Shown here: positions 28,249-36,813 of the stretch, piece after piece
Layout: every line of letters starts with the position of its first letter
Numbering within the stretch: the stretch's first letter is position 1
Assembly (NCBI RefSeq): GCF_005049235.1
Contig: NZ_SUMD01000006.1
Location: 305,594-369,593, forward strand
DNA: 64,000 bases
Source: Rhodococcus oryzae
GTDB lineage: Bacteria > Actinomycetota > Actinomycetes > Mycobacteriales > Mycobacteriaceae
Reading direction: 5' to 3'
Notes under the pieces: model-generated
Database searches by the model: none
What the model saw: only the letters and a program-made list of their open reading frames with translations
Told to the model about the DNA's origin: nothing
Made by a program: the position numbers and the translations under genes

Positions 28249-28404
28249 GACCCCAATGTCGGGGTCGACGCCGTCGTGCGCAAAGACGGTCACAGCGTCG
28301 AGACGAGTCGGGAATGCTATCTCTCCAGTTCAGGGGGTCATTCTGTGCGGAGCAATTCGTCACGCGCCCCTGACGCCCCCCGATCGGCTGATTCAATGGT
28401 GGCC
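28249..28404. promoter_or_regulatory. Divergent bla control region with LysR-type operator
   Basis: ATT-N11-AAT (28340-28356) fits the T-N11-A rule for LysR-type regulators with three symmetric bases on each side. On the minus strand a -10-like TAGCAT (28319-28314) follows it, placing the operator near the -35 region of the beta-lactamase promoter. A hairpin GACCCC-6-GGGGTC (28249-28266) lies directly against the beta-lactamase start and could affect translation. No strong -35 box is visible, consistent with an activated promoter. Confidence 0.6.
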
Positions 28405-29289
28405 ATGGATCTGGTCCGCCATTTGAATTTCTTTGTCGCCGTTGCGGAAGAGGGGCATTTCGGAAATGCCGCGGCACGATTGGGAATGACACAACCGCCG
28501 TTGTCGCAGGGCGTGCGGCGTCTCGAACAGAGGCTGGGCACCGAGCTCGTCCACCGCAGCATTCGCGGCGTCGGGCTCACCGATGCTGGGCGGCAGTTGC
28601 TTCCGCGAGCACGGCTTCTCGTCTCTGACGCTGCCAGATTCGAGGACGAGGCCCGGCGCATCGCGGGCGGACATGACGCAGCGGTGAGGTGGGGTGTCAC
28701 CCACTCGCTCGGCGACGACGTGGTGGTTCGGTGTGTCCGCGCGCTCCGCGACGCCGACAAGGCAAGGCCCACCAGGGTCGTCACCACCACCGCGACCACC
28801 ACCGAACTGGTGGAGAGCGTCCGAACGGGGAGTCTCGACGTTGCCGTGGTCGAACACCCGGCGCTGCTCTCGGGTCTCGACAGTGGGCCGGTCCTGAAGA
28901 TTCGGCGCTGGGTGGTCGTGCCGGAAGACCATCCCGTTGCGGTCGCGAAGAAGACGCAGGTCCGGATGCTTCGGGGGCTGACATTGTCGACAGGTCCACG
29001 ATCGGACAATCCTCCCGCTCACGATCTGTTCGTGGACATGTGGCGGTCCCGTGGCCTCGACCCGGACGTGGTCGTCTCGACGGGGCCCCGAGACCTCCTT
29101 GCCCGTGTGGCGGCCGGTGGCACTTTCGGGGTGACGACGACTCCGCCGACAACGATGCCCGGCGTGTCCTGGGTCGACATGGTGCGTGACGACCTCGCGC
29201 TGCGCCTTCGTATCGTCTGGCGGTCGGGTGCCGATCTCGGGTCGTCGGCCGGCGCACTGGACCGGGTACTCCTCAAGGCGGGACGATGA
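28405..29289 (+). CDS. LysR-family regulator of beta-lactamase (AmpR/BlaA-like)
   Basis: This is a 294-residue LysR-type regulator. The N-terminal winged helix reads FVAVAEEGHFGNAAARLGMTQPPLSQGVRRLE, and the remainder is the ligand-binding domain. The ATG at 28405 gives the normal family length; the ATG at 28396 is an alternative, and the frame upstream is not needed. It is divergent from the beta-lactamase gene and overlaps the next gene by four bases, the arrangement of blaA-blaB in Streptomyces cacaoi. The wording of the stop-start overlap (ATGA) indicates coupled translation. Confidence 0.86.
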   Translation: MDLVRHLNFFVAVAEEGHFGNAAARLGMTQPPLSQGVRRLEQRLGTELVHRSIRGVGLTDAGRQLLPRARLLVSDAARFEDEARRIAGGHDAAVRWGVTHSLGDDVVVRCVRALRDADKARPTRVVTTTATTTELVESVRTGSLDVAVVEHPALLSGLDSGPVLKIRRWVVVPEDHPVAVAKKTQVRMLRGLTLSTGPRSDNPPAHDLFVDMWRSRGLDPDVVVSTGPRDLLARVAAGGTFGVTTTPPTTMPGVSWVDMVRDDLALRLRIVWRSGADLGSSAGALDRVLLKAGR

Positions 29290-30200
29290 GCACGACCGCA
29301 GAGAAGCGGATCCGCGACGTGTTCGCCGATGCCGGTTGCACAGGCTGGCTTCACGCCAGGCGCATCGGAACGCGGCGAGCGGACGACGACGAAGACGCCG
29401 TCTCGGTCGGTGCCGACGAACTCGTCGTGACGGCGTCCGTCTACAAGCTCCCGCTCTTGGTTGCCCTGTGCAGGGCTTTCGACGCGGGCTCCCTCTCACC
29501 GACAGCGACGGTGCGCATCAATCCCGCGGATTGCACGCCCGGGCCGACCGGGGTGTCGAACTTCCGGGATCCGGTGGTGATGAGTTGGCGTGATCTGGCT
29601 CTGTCCATGATGACCGTGTCCGATAACGCCGCCGCGGACCTCATCCTCGGACGGGTGGGACTCGACGGCATCGATCGGGTACTCGCCGAACTCGGACTGC
29701 TCCGCACGCGAATCATCGGCGGCACAGCGGATGTCCATCGGACCCTGCTCGAGGAGGCGAATTCGCACACGACGAGGGAAGCGTTCGAGGTACTTGCCGA
29801 CAATGACGAGGCGTGGGCGGTCTCGGCCTATGACCCGGCGTTCACGAGTGCGACGACCCCACGAGAGATGACGTCGCTGCTCGATGCGATCTGGACCGAC
29901 GGGGTGGTGTCTGCGGATCAGGCCCAGTTCATCCGGCAGGTCATGGCAGGACAGATCTGGCCGCACCGAATCCGCTCGGGATTTCCCTATGCGGGCGTGA
30001 CCGTGGCGGGGAAGACCGGGACGATCGGGGCGATCCGCAACGAGGTGGCAGTGGTGGGCTTCCCCGGCGAGACTCCCGTTGCCGTAGCCATATTCACGCG
30101 GGCGGCGCGCGCTGATCCCGTCCTGCCGGTGGTCGATCAGGCAATCGGACGGGCCGCCCACATCGCGGTGACCGAACTTCGTTCCGGACGCATCGCGTGA
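29286..30200 (+). CDS. Intracellular beta-lactamase-like protein (BlaB-like)
   Basis: This is a 304-residue protein with the serine beta-lactamase/PBP motifs S51-V-Y-K54, S112-D-N114 and K243-T-G-T246. It has no signal peptide, lipobox or membrane helix. A class A ExxLN glutamate in the usual place is not obvious. An exported resistance enzyme is therefore unlikely. Together with the overlapping LysR gene it matches the S. cacaoi BlaA/BlaB pair, in which BlaB is a cytoplasmic protein needed for induction. A role as sensor or cofactor of the regulator is inferred from that precedent. Confidence 0.8.
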   Translation: MSTTAEKRIRDVFADAGCTGWLHARRIGTRRADDDEDAVSVGADELVVTASVYKLPLLVALCRAFDAGSLSPTATVRINPADCTPGPTGVSNFRDPVVMSWRDLALSMMTVSDNAAADLILGRVGLDGIDRVLAELGLLRTRIIGGTADVHRTLLEEANSHTTREAFEVLADNDEAWAVSAYDPAFTSATTPREMTSLLDAIWTDGVVSADQAQFIRQVMAGQIWPHRIRSGFPYAGVTVAGKTGTIGAIRNEVAVVGFPGETPVAVAIFTRAARADPVLPVVDQAIGRAAHIAVTELRSGRIA

Positions 30201-30282
30201 GAGCGCGGGTGCAGAGAATCTCGAGGTGCGGTGTCCTACTCTTGGTGCTGAGTCGGTAGTCATTCGGCGGTAGGGGAGTGCA

Positions 30283-31410
30283 ATGTCAGCGGGGCTCGAG
30301 GCCAGGCGAGAACGATTGTCCCGCAGGGCCCTGAGCCGTGCGACGCTCGACCGGCAGCACCTGCTGCGCCGCACGGGCGGCAGTGCGCTCGAGTTGGTCG
30401 GCCACCTGTACGGCCTGCAAGCGCAGGCGCCGATGGCGCCGTACTTCGCGTTGTGGGCTCGGCTCAAGGGATTTCGGCCCACCGACCTGTCCTCGTTGAT
30501 CGAGAACCGGGACGTGGTCCGGATCGTCGTGATGCGCGGCACGGTGCACGCGGTCACCGCGGCCGATGCCCTCGCGCTGCGACCGTGGGTACAGCCGATC
30601 ATGGATGCGGACCTGCGGACGAACACCCTGCACAAGAACGGCCTCGTCGGGATGGACCTCGAGGCGCTCGCGGACTGGAGTCGCGCGTCGCTCGAGCACA
30701 CCCCACGGAGCATGGCCGAGTTGCGGCCGCTGCTGGGCGAGCGCTGGCCGGACCGCGACCCGGTGGCCCTCGCGCACGGGGTCCGGAACCTGCTCCCGCT
30801 CGTGCAGGTGCCCCCGCGGGGGATCTGGGGCAGGTCCGGTCAGCCGGTCTGCACCACCCTGGATCGGTGGACGGACACGCCACTGTCCGAACCGATTCCG
30901 GACGAGATCATCCTGCGCTACCTGGCGGCCTACGGCCCGGCGTCGGCGGCGGACGCACAGGCCTGGTCCGGCCTGACCAGGCTGGGGGAGGTGTTCGACC
31001 GACTCCGCCCGAGGTTGCGGGTGTTCGTCGACGAGGACGGTGCCGAACTGTTCGATCTGCCCGACGCCCCGCGGCCTGACCCGGCAGGTAGCCTGCCGCC
31101 ACGGATCCTGGCGCCGTACGACAGCGTCTTGCTCGGCCACGCGAACCGGAGTCGGGTGATCGCCGACGAGCACCGCAAGGTGGTGTTCACGGTGAACGGG
31201 ATCATCAAGCCGACGGTTCTGGTGGGTGGCCAGGTCGCCGGATTCGTCACGGTCACCGCCAAGAAGCGTTCGGCGGCAGTCGAGATCGCGACATTCGCCC
31301 CGCTCGCGAAGGGCGCCACGTCCGCACTCGAGGCCGAGGCGCAGCGGTTGCTGACGTTCGCGCACCCCGATGCCGACGATCACGACATCCGGTTCACGGA
31401 CGCGCGGTAG
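30283..31410 (+). CDS. Winged-helix DNA-binding protein (HTH_42 / DUF1006 family)
   Basis: This is a 375-residue protein of the PF06224 family. It begins with the typical LSRRALSRATLDRQHLL and GHLYGLQAQAPMAPYFALWARLKGF segment and has VVRIVVMRGTVHAV around residue 78. Some members, such as AlkZ, are DNA glycosylases that open interstrand crosslinks; most actinobacterial members are uncharacterised. A role in DNA repair or resistance to a DNA-reactive compound is therefore possible but not shown. The ATG has GGTAGGGGAG upstream. The last 17 bases overlap the convergent membrane-protein gene. Confidence 0.8.
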   Translation: MSAGLEARRERLSRRALSRATLDRQHLLRRTGGSALELVGHLYGLQAQAPMAPYFALWARLKGFRPTDLSSLIENRDVVRIVVMRGTVHAVTAADALALRPWVQPIMDADLRTNTLHKNGLVGMDLEALADWSRASLEHTPRSMAELRPLLGERWPDRDPVALAHGVRNLLPLVQVPPRGIWGRSGQPVCTTLDRWTDTPLSEPIPDEIILRYLAAYGPASAADAQAWSGLTRLGEVFDRLRPRLRVFVDEDGAELFDLPDAPRPDPAGSLPPRILAPYDSVLLGHANRSRVIADEHRKVVFTVNGIIKPTVLVGGQVAGFVTVTAKKRSAAVEIATFAPLAKGATSALEAEAQRLLTFAHPDADDHDIRFTDAR

Positions 31411-32017
31411 CCGCCTCCGCGATCGACGACTCGCCCGTTGCCGGAAGGTCGTTGCCCGCTTCGGGTGCCACCACACCCCGCGAGATCCGCCGCGCGAGCG
31501 CGTGGACTGCGCCCACGAACAGCCCGACGATCGCGCCCCAGAGCACCGACACGAGCGCGCCGCCGACGAGCGAGGCCAGGTAGGCGCCCGGTCCCTCCTG
31601 CAGCACGAAGCTCAGGTACACCGTGCGGATCAGGTTGCCTGCGAGAACGCCGATCACGGTGGCACCCAGGCCAGCAAAGAAGGCTCGCCCGACACCGCCG
31701 CCAGGGTGCCTGCACGCCGAGTCGGTCAGCCGCATCCAGACGACGGCGAGCATCACCAGTGCCGCAGCGCAATCGACGAGCCAGTTGGTGGTGGTGGTCT
31801 CGCCCAGCGGGAACAGGCGCAGCGCCGGGATCCCGAAGGGCAGCCCGATCGCGCTCGGGACGAGCAGCTCCGGGATTCGGGTGAGCACGGCGCCCGTGAT
31901 CGACCAGACCCCGAACAGGACCGAGATCGCCGCAAGCGTCGCGACAGCCGGCCACGGGGCACGGAAATCGGCATCGACCTGCGGATTCACCGAAACAGCA
32001 GCGCTGGCGTCAGACAT
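31394..32017 (-). CDS. Membrane protein of unknown function
   Basis: This 207-residue protein was not assigned to a family. It has about four to five hydrophobic segments (residues 25-45, 52-66, 80-97, 111-130 and 143-170), some rich in Gly and Ala, and a hydrophilic acidic tail of about 30 residues. A cysteine lies between the third and fourth segments (TDSACRHPGGG). It is transcribed toward the winged-helix gene, which it overlaps, and is divergent from the GH5 gene with a short gap of 53 bases. Confidence 0.65.
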   Translation of the reverse strand: MSDASAAVSVNPQVDADFRAPWPAVATLAAISVLFGVWSITGAVLTRIPELLVPSAIGLPFGIPALRLFPLGETTTTNWLVDCAAALVMLAVVWMRLTDSACRHPGGGVGRAFFAGLGATVIGVLAGNLIRTVYLSFVLQEGPGAYLASLVGGALVSVLWGAIVGLFVGAVHALARRISRGVVAPEAGNDLPATGESSIAEAATARP

Positions 32018-32070
32018 GCCGCAACATTAACGGGATCGAATGGACCAAGCGTCCAGAATCATGCAGAAAG

Positions 32071-33507
32071 TTGGGTGTGAGTCCTGTGCGGCGAATCAGA
32101 GTGGTGTCCCTCGTTGCGGCCGGTGCGCTCGTCCTCGCCGGTGGTGTTGGCGCGGTGCTGCGATCCGATCCGGCGCCTGCCGAGTCGTACCTCACCGACG
32201 ACCAGGGGCGTTCGCTCGTCCTCCGCGGATTCAACACGGCGTCCAGTGCGAAGAGCACCCCCGACGGCATGCCGGAGTTCACCGAGGCCGACCTCGAGCG
32301 GGAACACGCCGACATGGGCACCAACTTCGTCCGGTTCCTGATCTCCTGGCGCTCGGTCGAGCCGGAGCCCGGCGTCTACAGCCAGGAGTACCTGGACCGC
32401 GTCGAGGAACGCATCGGCTGGTACGCGGACCGCGGCTACCACGTCATGCTCGACATGCACCAGGACCTCTGGTCGGGCGCGATCACCCCCGATGGCAAGA
32501 CCGGCAACGGCGCCCCCGCATGGGCCACGTACATGGACGGGTTGCCGGTCGGATCGCACGACATGTGGGAGCAGTACTACCTCGACGCAGGCGTGATCCG
32601 GGCCTTCGACAACTTCTGGAACACCACCGGCGCTCACCCCGAGCTCTCCGAGCACTACGCGAACGCGTGGCGGGCGGTGGCCGAGCGATTCGCCGACCAT
32701 CCCGCCGTCGTCGCCTACGACCTGATGAACGAGCCCTACGGCGGCACCCTGCAGGGCCCCGTCTTCGAGTCCGGTCCGCTCACGTCGCTGTACCAGAAGT
32801 CGACCGACGCGATCCGCACCGTCGACCAGGACAGCTGGGTCTGTGTGGCGCCGCAGGCGATGGGCAACAACTGGGGTACCCCGAGCGGCCTCGGCGCGAT
32901 CACCGACAGCCGCGAGGGCGATCAGCGGATCGCCTACTGCCCCCACATCTATCCGCTGCCGATGGATCTCGGCGGGGGTTACGAGGGCACCTCCGGTGAT
33001 CTGGTCGACGCGACCGTCGCCTCGTGGCGCGACAACACCGTGCGCACCGCGGCCGTCCTCGGCGACGCCCCGATCATCCTGGGTGAGTTCGGGCTCGACA
33101 CGACGCTCCCCGGTGCGCTCGACTACGTGAACCGGATCTACGCCACGGCAGCGGAGATCGGCGCGGGCGTGAGCTACTGGTCGCGCGATCCGGGTCCGTG
33201 GGGTCCGTACGGGGAGGACGGCACCGCCCGCAACCTCGTCACCGCCCTCGACACGCCGTACCCGCGCGCGGTCGCAGGCACGCCGATCTCCTGGGAGGCG
33301 TCTGCGGACCGGCTCCAGCTGACCTTCCGGCCCGACCGTGACCTCTCGGCGCCGACCGAGATCTATCTGCCGCAGCGCGGCTTCCCCGCAAGCGTGGCGG
33401 TCGACGGCGGCGAGGTGCTGGCCTGGGATCAGCAATCCCGACTGCTCACCCTCCGGCAGCCGCAGTCGGACGAGGACGTCACCGTGACGCTCACCCCGGC
33501 GCCCTGA
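32071..33507 (+). CDS. Secreted GH5 glycosidase, endoglycoceramidase-like
   Basis: This is an exported glycoside hydrolase family 5 enzyme. A signal sequence (VVSLVAAGALVLAGGVGAV) leads into a TIM barrel with the segments FVRFLISWRSVEPEPG and MLDMHQDLWSG typical of endoglycosylceramidases. The acid/base glutamate is E221 (DLMNEP) and the nucleophile is E339 (LGEFG), counted from the TTG at 32071. A C-terminal beta domain follows from about 400. Rhodococcus endoglycoceramidases cut the oligosaccharide from glycosphingolipids, so host or environmental glycolipids are plausible substrates. The start may instead be GTG at 32077 or 32086; 478 residues from the TTG. Confidence 0.86.
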   Translation: MGVSPVRRIRVVSLVAAGALVLAGGVGAVLRSDPAPAESYLTDDQGRSLVLRGFNTASSAKSTPDGMPEFTEADLEREHADMGTNFVRFLISWRSVEPEPGVYSQEYLDRVEERIGWYADRGYHVMLDMHQDLWSGAITPDGKTGNGAPAWATYMDGLPVGSHDMWEQYYLDAGVIRAFDNFWNTTGAHPELSEHYANAWRAVAERFADHPAVVAYDLMNEPYGGTLQGPVFESGPLTSLYQKSTDAIRTVDQDSWVCVAPQAMGNNWGTPSGLGAITDSREGDQRIAYCPHIYPLPMDLGGGYEGTSGDLVDATVASWRDNTVRTAAVLGDAPIILGEFGLDTTLPGALDYVNRIYATAAEIGAGVSYWSRDPGPWGPYGEDGTARNLVTALDTPYPRAVAGTPISWEASADRLQLTFRPDRDLSAPTEIYLPQRGFPASVAVDGGEVLAWDQQSRLLTLRQPQSDEDVTVTLTPAP

Positions 33508-33543
33508 TCGGTGCCTGCCGGGCTTGGGGTGTTAGATGAACGG

Positions 33544-34131
33544 GTGAGTGACAGCGTCATCGCCTCCGTCCGTGCGCACCTCACCGAGCGGATCGGTGGG
33601 CCCGCGCCCTCCGCCGCCTCCGTGACCTTCCTCGGGCTCGAACCGCTGGAGGTACTCCGATTTCCCGCCGACTCCGATGACCTGGTCCGGTACGTCTCAC
33701 TCGGCTGTTCGCGGCATCCGATGGGTGATCCGAGCGACGCCATCGCGGACCCGGTGCGCGGGCCTCGCGCGGAGCTGATGTTGACCCTGCGCGGCGGTGT
33801 CGGCGTCGCCTCGGGTGTGCACAAGACGCTGGCGATCCTGGCCGCAGCGCCCGCGGTGGAGGGCGTGGTCCTCACGGTCGACGGCCTGCTCGACGTGGGC
33901 GAGCCGCTGTGGAAGGACGCCCCGTTCACCGCGGTGCTGCTGGGGGAGAGCGACGTCGAGGACCTCGAGCTTCCCGAGCCGGCCGATCCGGTGCGTTTCC
34001 TCGCCGCGGTACCGATCACCGGCACCGAGGCCGCCTGGGTGCGACTGCGCGGCGCCGCGGCGCTGCGGGAGGCATGGGCGGAGGCCGGGATCGACGTGCG
34101 TGACCCGGCCCGCGGGGCCGCCTCGCTCTAG
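33544..34131 (+). CDS. Suppressor-of-fused (SUFU) family protein
   Basis: This is a 195-residue soluble protein of the bacterial SUFU-domain family, recognised from the pattern YVSLGCSRHPM near residues 45-55, RAELMLTLRGG near 70 and a C-terminal FLAAVPITGTEAAWVR. Bacterial members are often linked to toxin immunity or peptide binding, but their role is mostly unknown. No toxin gene is visible nearby. The GTG at 33544 is chosen because it matches the usual short N-terminus. Its stop abuts the convergent corA stop exactly. Confidence 0.75.
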   Translation: MSDSVIASVRAHLTERIGGPAPSAASVTFLGLEPLEVLRFPADSDDLVRYVSLGCSRHPMGDPSDAIADPVRGPRAELMLTLRGGVGVASGVHKTLAILAAAPAVEGVVLTVDGLLDVGEPLWKDAPFTAVLLGESDVEDLELPEPADPVRFLAAVPITGTEAAWVRLRGAAALREAWAEAGIDVRDPARGAASL

Positions 34132-35214
34132 TCAGAGCCAGTTGTTCCGGCGGAACGTGACGAACAGACCGGCGCACGCGGTCACGATCACCGCGACCAC
34201 CCCGTAATAGCCGTAGCTCCAGCGCAGCTCCGGCATGTGGTCGAAGTTCATCCCGTAGATGCCCGCGATCATCGTGGGCACCGCGGCGATCGCGACCCAG
34301 GCCGAGATCTTGCGCATGTCGGTGTTCTGCTGCACGGCCACCTTGGCCAGGGCGGCCTCGACGAGGGTGCTGAGCACCTCGTCGAACTCGGCGATGCGCT
34401 CGGCGACGATGGTGTGGTGGTCCTGCACGTCGCGTAGGTAGCGCCGGACCTCCTTCGGCACACCGGTGGCGGTGTCCTGGCTCAGCCGCTGCAGGGGACT
34501 GGCGAGCGGGTTCACCGACTTGCGCAGTTCGACGATCTCCCTCTTGAGCAGGTAGATCTGCTCGATCGCGACCCGGGTGCGGGGGCTGAAGACCTCCTCC
34601 TCCATGAGATCGACATCCTTCTCGACGGATTCGGTGACCGCGAGGTACTGATCCACGACGTGGTCGGCGATCGCGTGCAACACGGCCGACGGACCAAGTG
34701 CGAGCCGTCCGGGGTTGGCCTCCATCAGTGCTCGGACCCCGGCCAGGCCGGAATGTTCGCCGTGCCGGACGGTGACCACGAAGTCGGTGCCGAGGAAGAT
34801 CATGATCTCGCCGGTCTCGACCACCTCGTTGGCCGTGGTGATCGACTCGTGCTCAACGTAATTCACGGTCCGAAGTACCAGGAAGAGTACGTCATCGTAC
34901 AGCTCGAGTTTGGGTCGCTGGTGGGCGTGCACGGCATCCTCGACCGTCAGCTCGTGCAAGCCGAAAACCTCTGCGACACTGCCCATCTGATACTCGTCGG
35001 GGGCGTGCAAGCCCACCCAGGCGAAGCCCTTGCCCCTGGCGCGGACCTCGGCGAGGGCTGCGGAGTGGGTGAACTTTCCCGGCAGTCGCTCGCCGTCGAT
35101 GTACACGGCGCAGTCCACGATGGCCCTTGCGGTCGGGACGGGGATTCGTGCCGGGGCGATTCCGGGCGACCTGCGGGTCGGGCGTAGCGACGGCATGGAC
35201 GGCACAGCAGCCAC
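34132..35214 (-). CDS. corA: CorA magnesium/cobalt channel
   Basis: This is a 360-residue divalent metal channel. A large cytoplasmic N-terminal domain is followed by two C-terminal membrane helices. The signature YGMNF sits at the end of the first helix, followed by HMPE, and the C-terminus ends with positively charged TFRRNNWL. It is in the position of M. tuberculosis corA (Rv1239c). It transports Mg2+ or Co2+ inward. No regulator is encoded directly beside it. Confidence 0.95.
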   Translation of the reverse strand: MAAVPSMPSLRPTRRSPGIAPARIPVPTARAIVDCAVYIDGERLPGKFTHSAALAEVRARGKGFAWVGLHAPDEYQMGSVAEVFGLHELTVEDAVHAHQRPKLELYDDVLFLVLRTVNYVEHESITTANEVVETGEIMIFLGTDFVVTVRHGEHSGLAGVRALMEANPGRLALGPSAVLHAIADHVVDQYLAVTESVEKDVDLMEEEVFSPRTRVAIEQIYLLKREIVELRKSVNPLASPLQRLSQDTATGVPKEVRRYLRDVQDHHTIVAERIAEFDEVLSTLVEAALAKVAVQQNTDMRKISAWVAIAAVPTMIAGIYGMNFDHMPELRWSYGYYGVVAVIVTACAGLFVTFRRNNWL

Positions 35215-35326
35215 TCCCTCTCGAGCCCGGCGATGATCTCAGGTCAATCCTAGCCCCGGTGGATTCGGGCGGACGCTGCGCTGCGAGGTGTCGAACTCGC
35301 TTCCCACAGCCTGAGACAATGGCTCG

Positions 35327-36181
35327 GTGCGCATCGACCTCCACACCCACACAACCGCCTCGGACGGGACGGACAGCCCCGCTGACCTGGTGCGGCACGC
35401 CGCGGACGCCGGGCTCGACGTGGTGGCCCTGACCGACCACGACACCACCGCCGGCTGGGCCGAGGCTGCCGCCGCGCTGCCCGCCGGGCTGAGCCTGGTC
35501 CGTGGCATGGAGATGTCCTGTGAGGGCCGCGGCGAGGACGGCAGGCCGGTCGCGGTTCACCTGCTCGCCTACCTCTTCGATCCGAAGAATGCGGCCTTCG
35601 CCGCGGAACGTGAACGGCTGCGAGCCGAGCGGACGTCGCGGCTGCGGGCGATGGCCGAGCGGATGGCGCTCGACGGCCTGCCCGTGGACCCGGACGAGGT
35701 GATGGCCGCGGCCGGGCCCGCGGCCGGGCGCCCGCACCTGGCGCAGGCGCTCGTGGCGGCGGGGGTGGTCGGGTCCGTCGACGAGGCGTTCGGTGACCTG
35801 CTCAAGACCGGCGGCCGCTACTACGTGCACAAGGCGGACACGCCGCTGCCCGAGGCGGTGCGGATGGTGTCCGACGCGGGCGGGGTGAGTGTGATCGCGC
35901 ACGGGCGGGCCGCCAGCCGCGGCCGCCTGCTCGCGATGGAACAGATCGGCGAACTCGTCGCGGACGGTCTCGCGGGTGTCGAGATCGACCATCACGACCA
36001 CCTGCCAGCGGATCGGGAGATCCTCGCCGGGATCGCCCGCCGACACGACCTCATTGTGACCGGGTCCTCGGACTATCACGGCGTCAACAAGTCGGTGAAG
36101 CTCGGCGAATTTCTCACCGCGCCAGTCGAGTTCGACCGGATCGTGGCCAGGGCCAGCGGCGTCGACGTGATCTCGGGATGA
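35327..36181 (+). CDS. PHP-domain phosphoesterase (TrpH/YciV-like)
   Basis: This is a 284-residue PHP-family metallo-phosphoesterase. The metal-binding motifs are DLHTHTTASDGT at the start, TDHDTT near residue 38, GMEMS near 65 and VTGSSDYHG near the end. Such proteins hydrolyse 3'-phosphate nucleotides such as pAp or short 5'-phosphorylated RNA. The GTG start at 35327 is taken from the normal N-terminus. It is divergent from corA and 13 bases upstream of marC, so it is probably co-transcribed with it. Confidence 0.88.
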   Translation: MRIDLHTHTTASDGTDSPADLVRHAADAGLDVVALTDHDTTAGWAEAAAALPAGLSLVRGMEMSCEGRGEDGRPVAVHLLAYLFDPKNAAFAAERERLRAERTSRLRAMAERMALDGLPVDPDEVMAAAGPAAGRPHLAQALVAAGVVGSVDEAFGDLLKTGGRYYVHKADTPLPEAVRMVSDAGGVSVIAHGRAASRGRLLAMEQIGELVADGLAGVEIDHHDHLPADREILAGIARRHDLIVTGSSDYHGVNKSVKLGEFLTAPVEFDRIVARASGVDVISG

Positions 36182-36194
36182 TGGGGGAGCGCTG

Positions 36195-36809
36195 ATGTCC
36201 TTCGATACGACTCTGTACATGACGGCCGTGATCACGCTCTTCGTGATCATGGACCCGCCGGGCGCCATCCCCGTCTTCCTGTCCCTGGTCGGCCGCAAGA
36301 GCAAGGAGGCGCGCAACCGGGCCGCGTGGCAGGCGCCCGCGGTCTCGCTGGCCGTCATCACGGTGTTCGCGATCGGCGGCCAGGCGATCCTCAACTACCT
36401 GCACATCGGGATCCCCGCGCTGCAGGGCGCAGGCGGCCTGCTGCTGTTGCTGATCGCGTTGGAGCTGTTGACCGGCCGGGACGCGAATCAGCCGAAGGGC
36501 AATGAGGACGTCAATGTCGCGCTGGTGCCGCTCGGGACGCCGCTGATGGCGGGGCCGGGTGCGATCGCCGCGGTGATCGTCTTCGTGAACCAGGCCGAGG
36601 GTCATACGGGTGCCCCGCTGGCGGTGGGCTTGGCGATTCTGACGATTCACCTCATCCTGTTCGTGGTGCTCCGGTTCTCCACGGTGCTGATCCGGCTGCT
36701 GGGCGTGAGCGGCATCTCGCTGCTGGCCCGGATCGCCGGACTCCTGCTGGCCGCGATCGCGGTGCAGCTCATTGCGGACTCGGTCCGCGGATTCATCGCA
36801 GGTGGGTAG
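36195..36809 (+). CDS. MarC-family integral membrane protein
   Basis: This is a 204-residue membrane protein with six helices. It contains the family motif DPPGAIPVFLSL near residue 18, GTPLMAGPGAI in the middle and ISLLARIAGLLLAAIAVQLI near the end. MarC proteins are widely found but their role is unclear; they were once linked to antibiotic resistance. The ATG follows GGGGGAGCGCTG. The stop overlaps or adjoins the small membrane protein that follows. Confidence 0.9.
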   Translation: MSFDTTLYMTAVITLFVIMDPPGAIPVFLSLVGRKSKEARNRAAWQAPAVSLAVITVFAIGGQAILNYLHIGIPALQGAGGLLLLLIALELLTGRDANQPKGNEDVNVALVPLGTPLMAGPGAIAAVIVFVNQAEGHTGAPLAVGLAILTIHLILFVVLRFSTVLIRLLGVSGISLLARIAGLLLAAIAVQLIADSVRGFIAGG

Positions 36810-36813
36810 GGAC

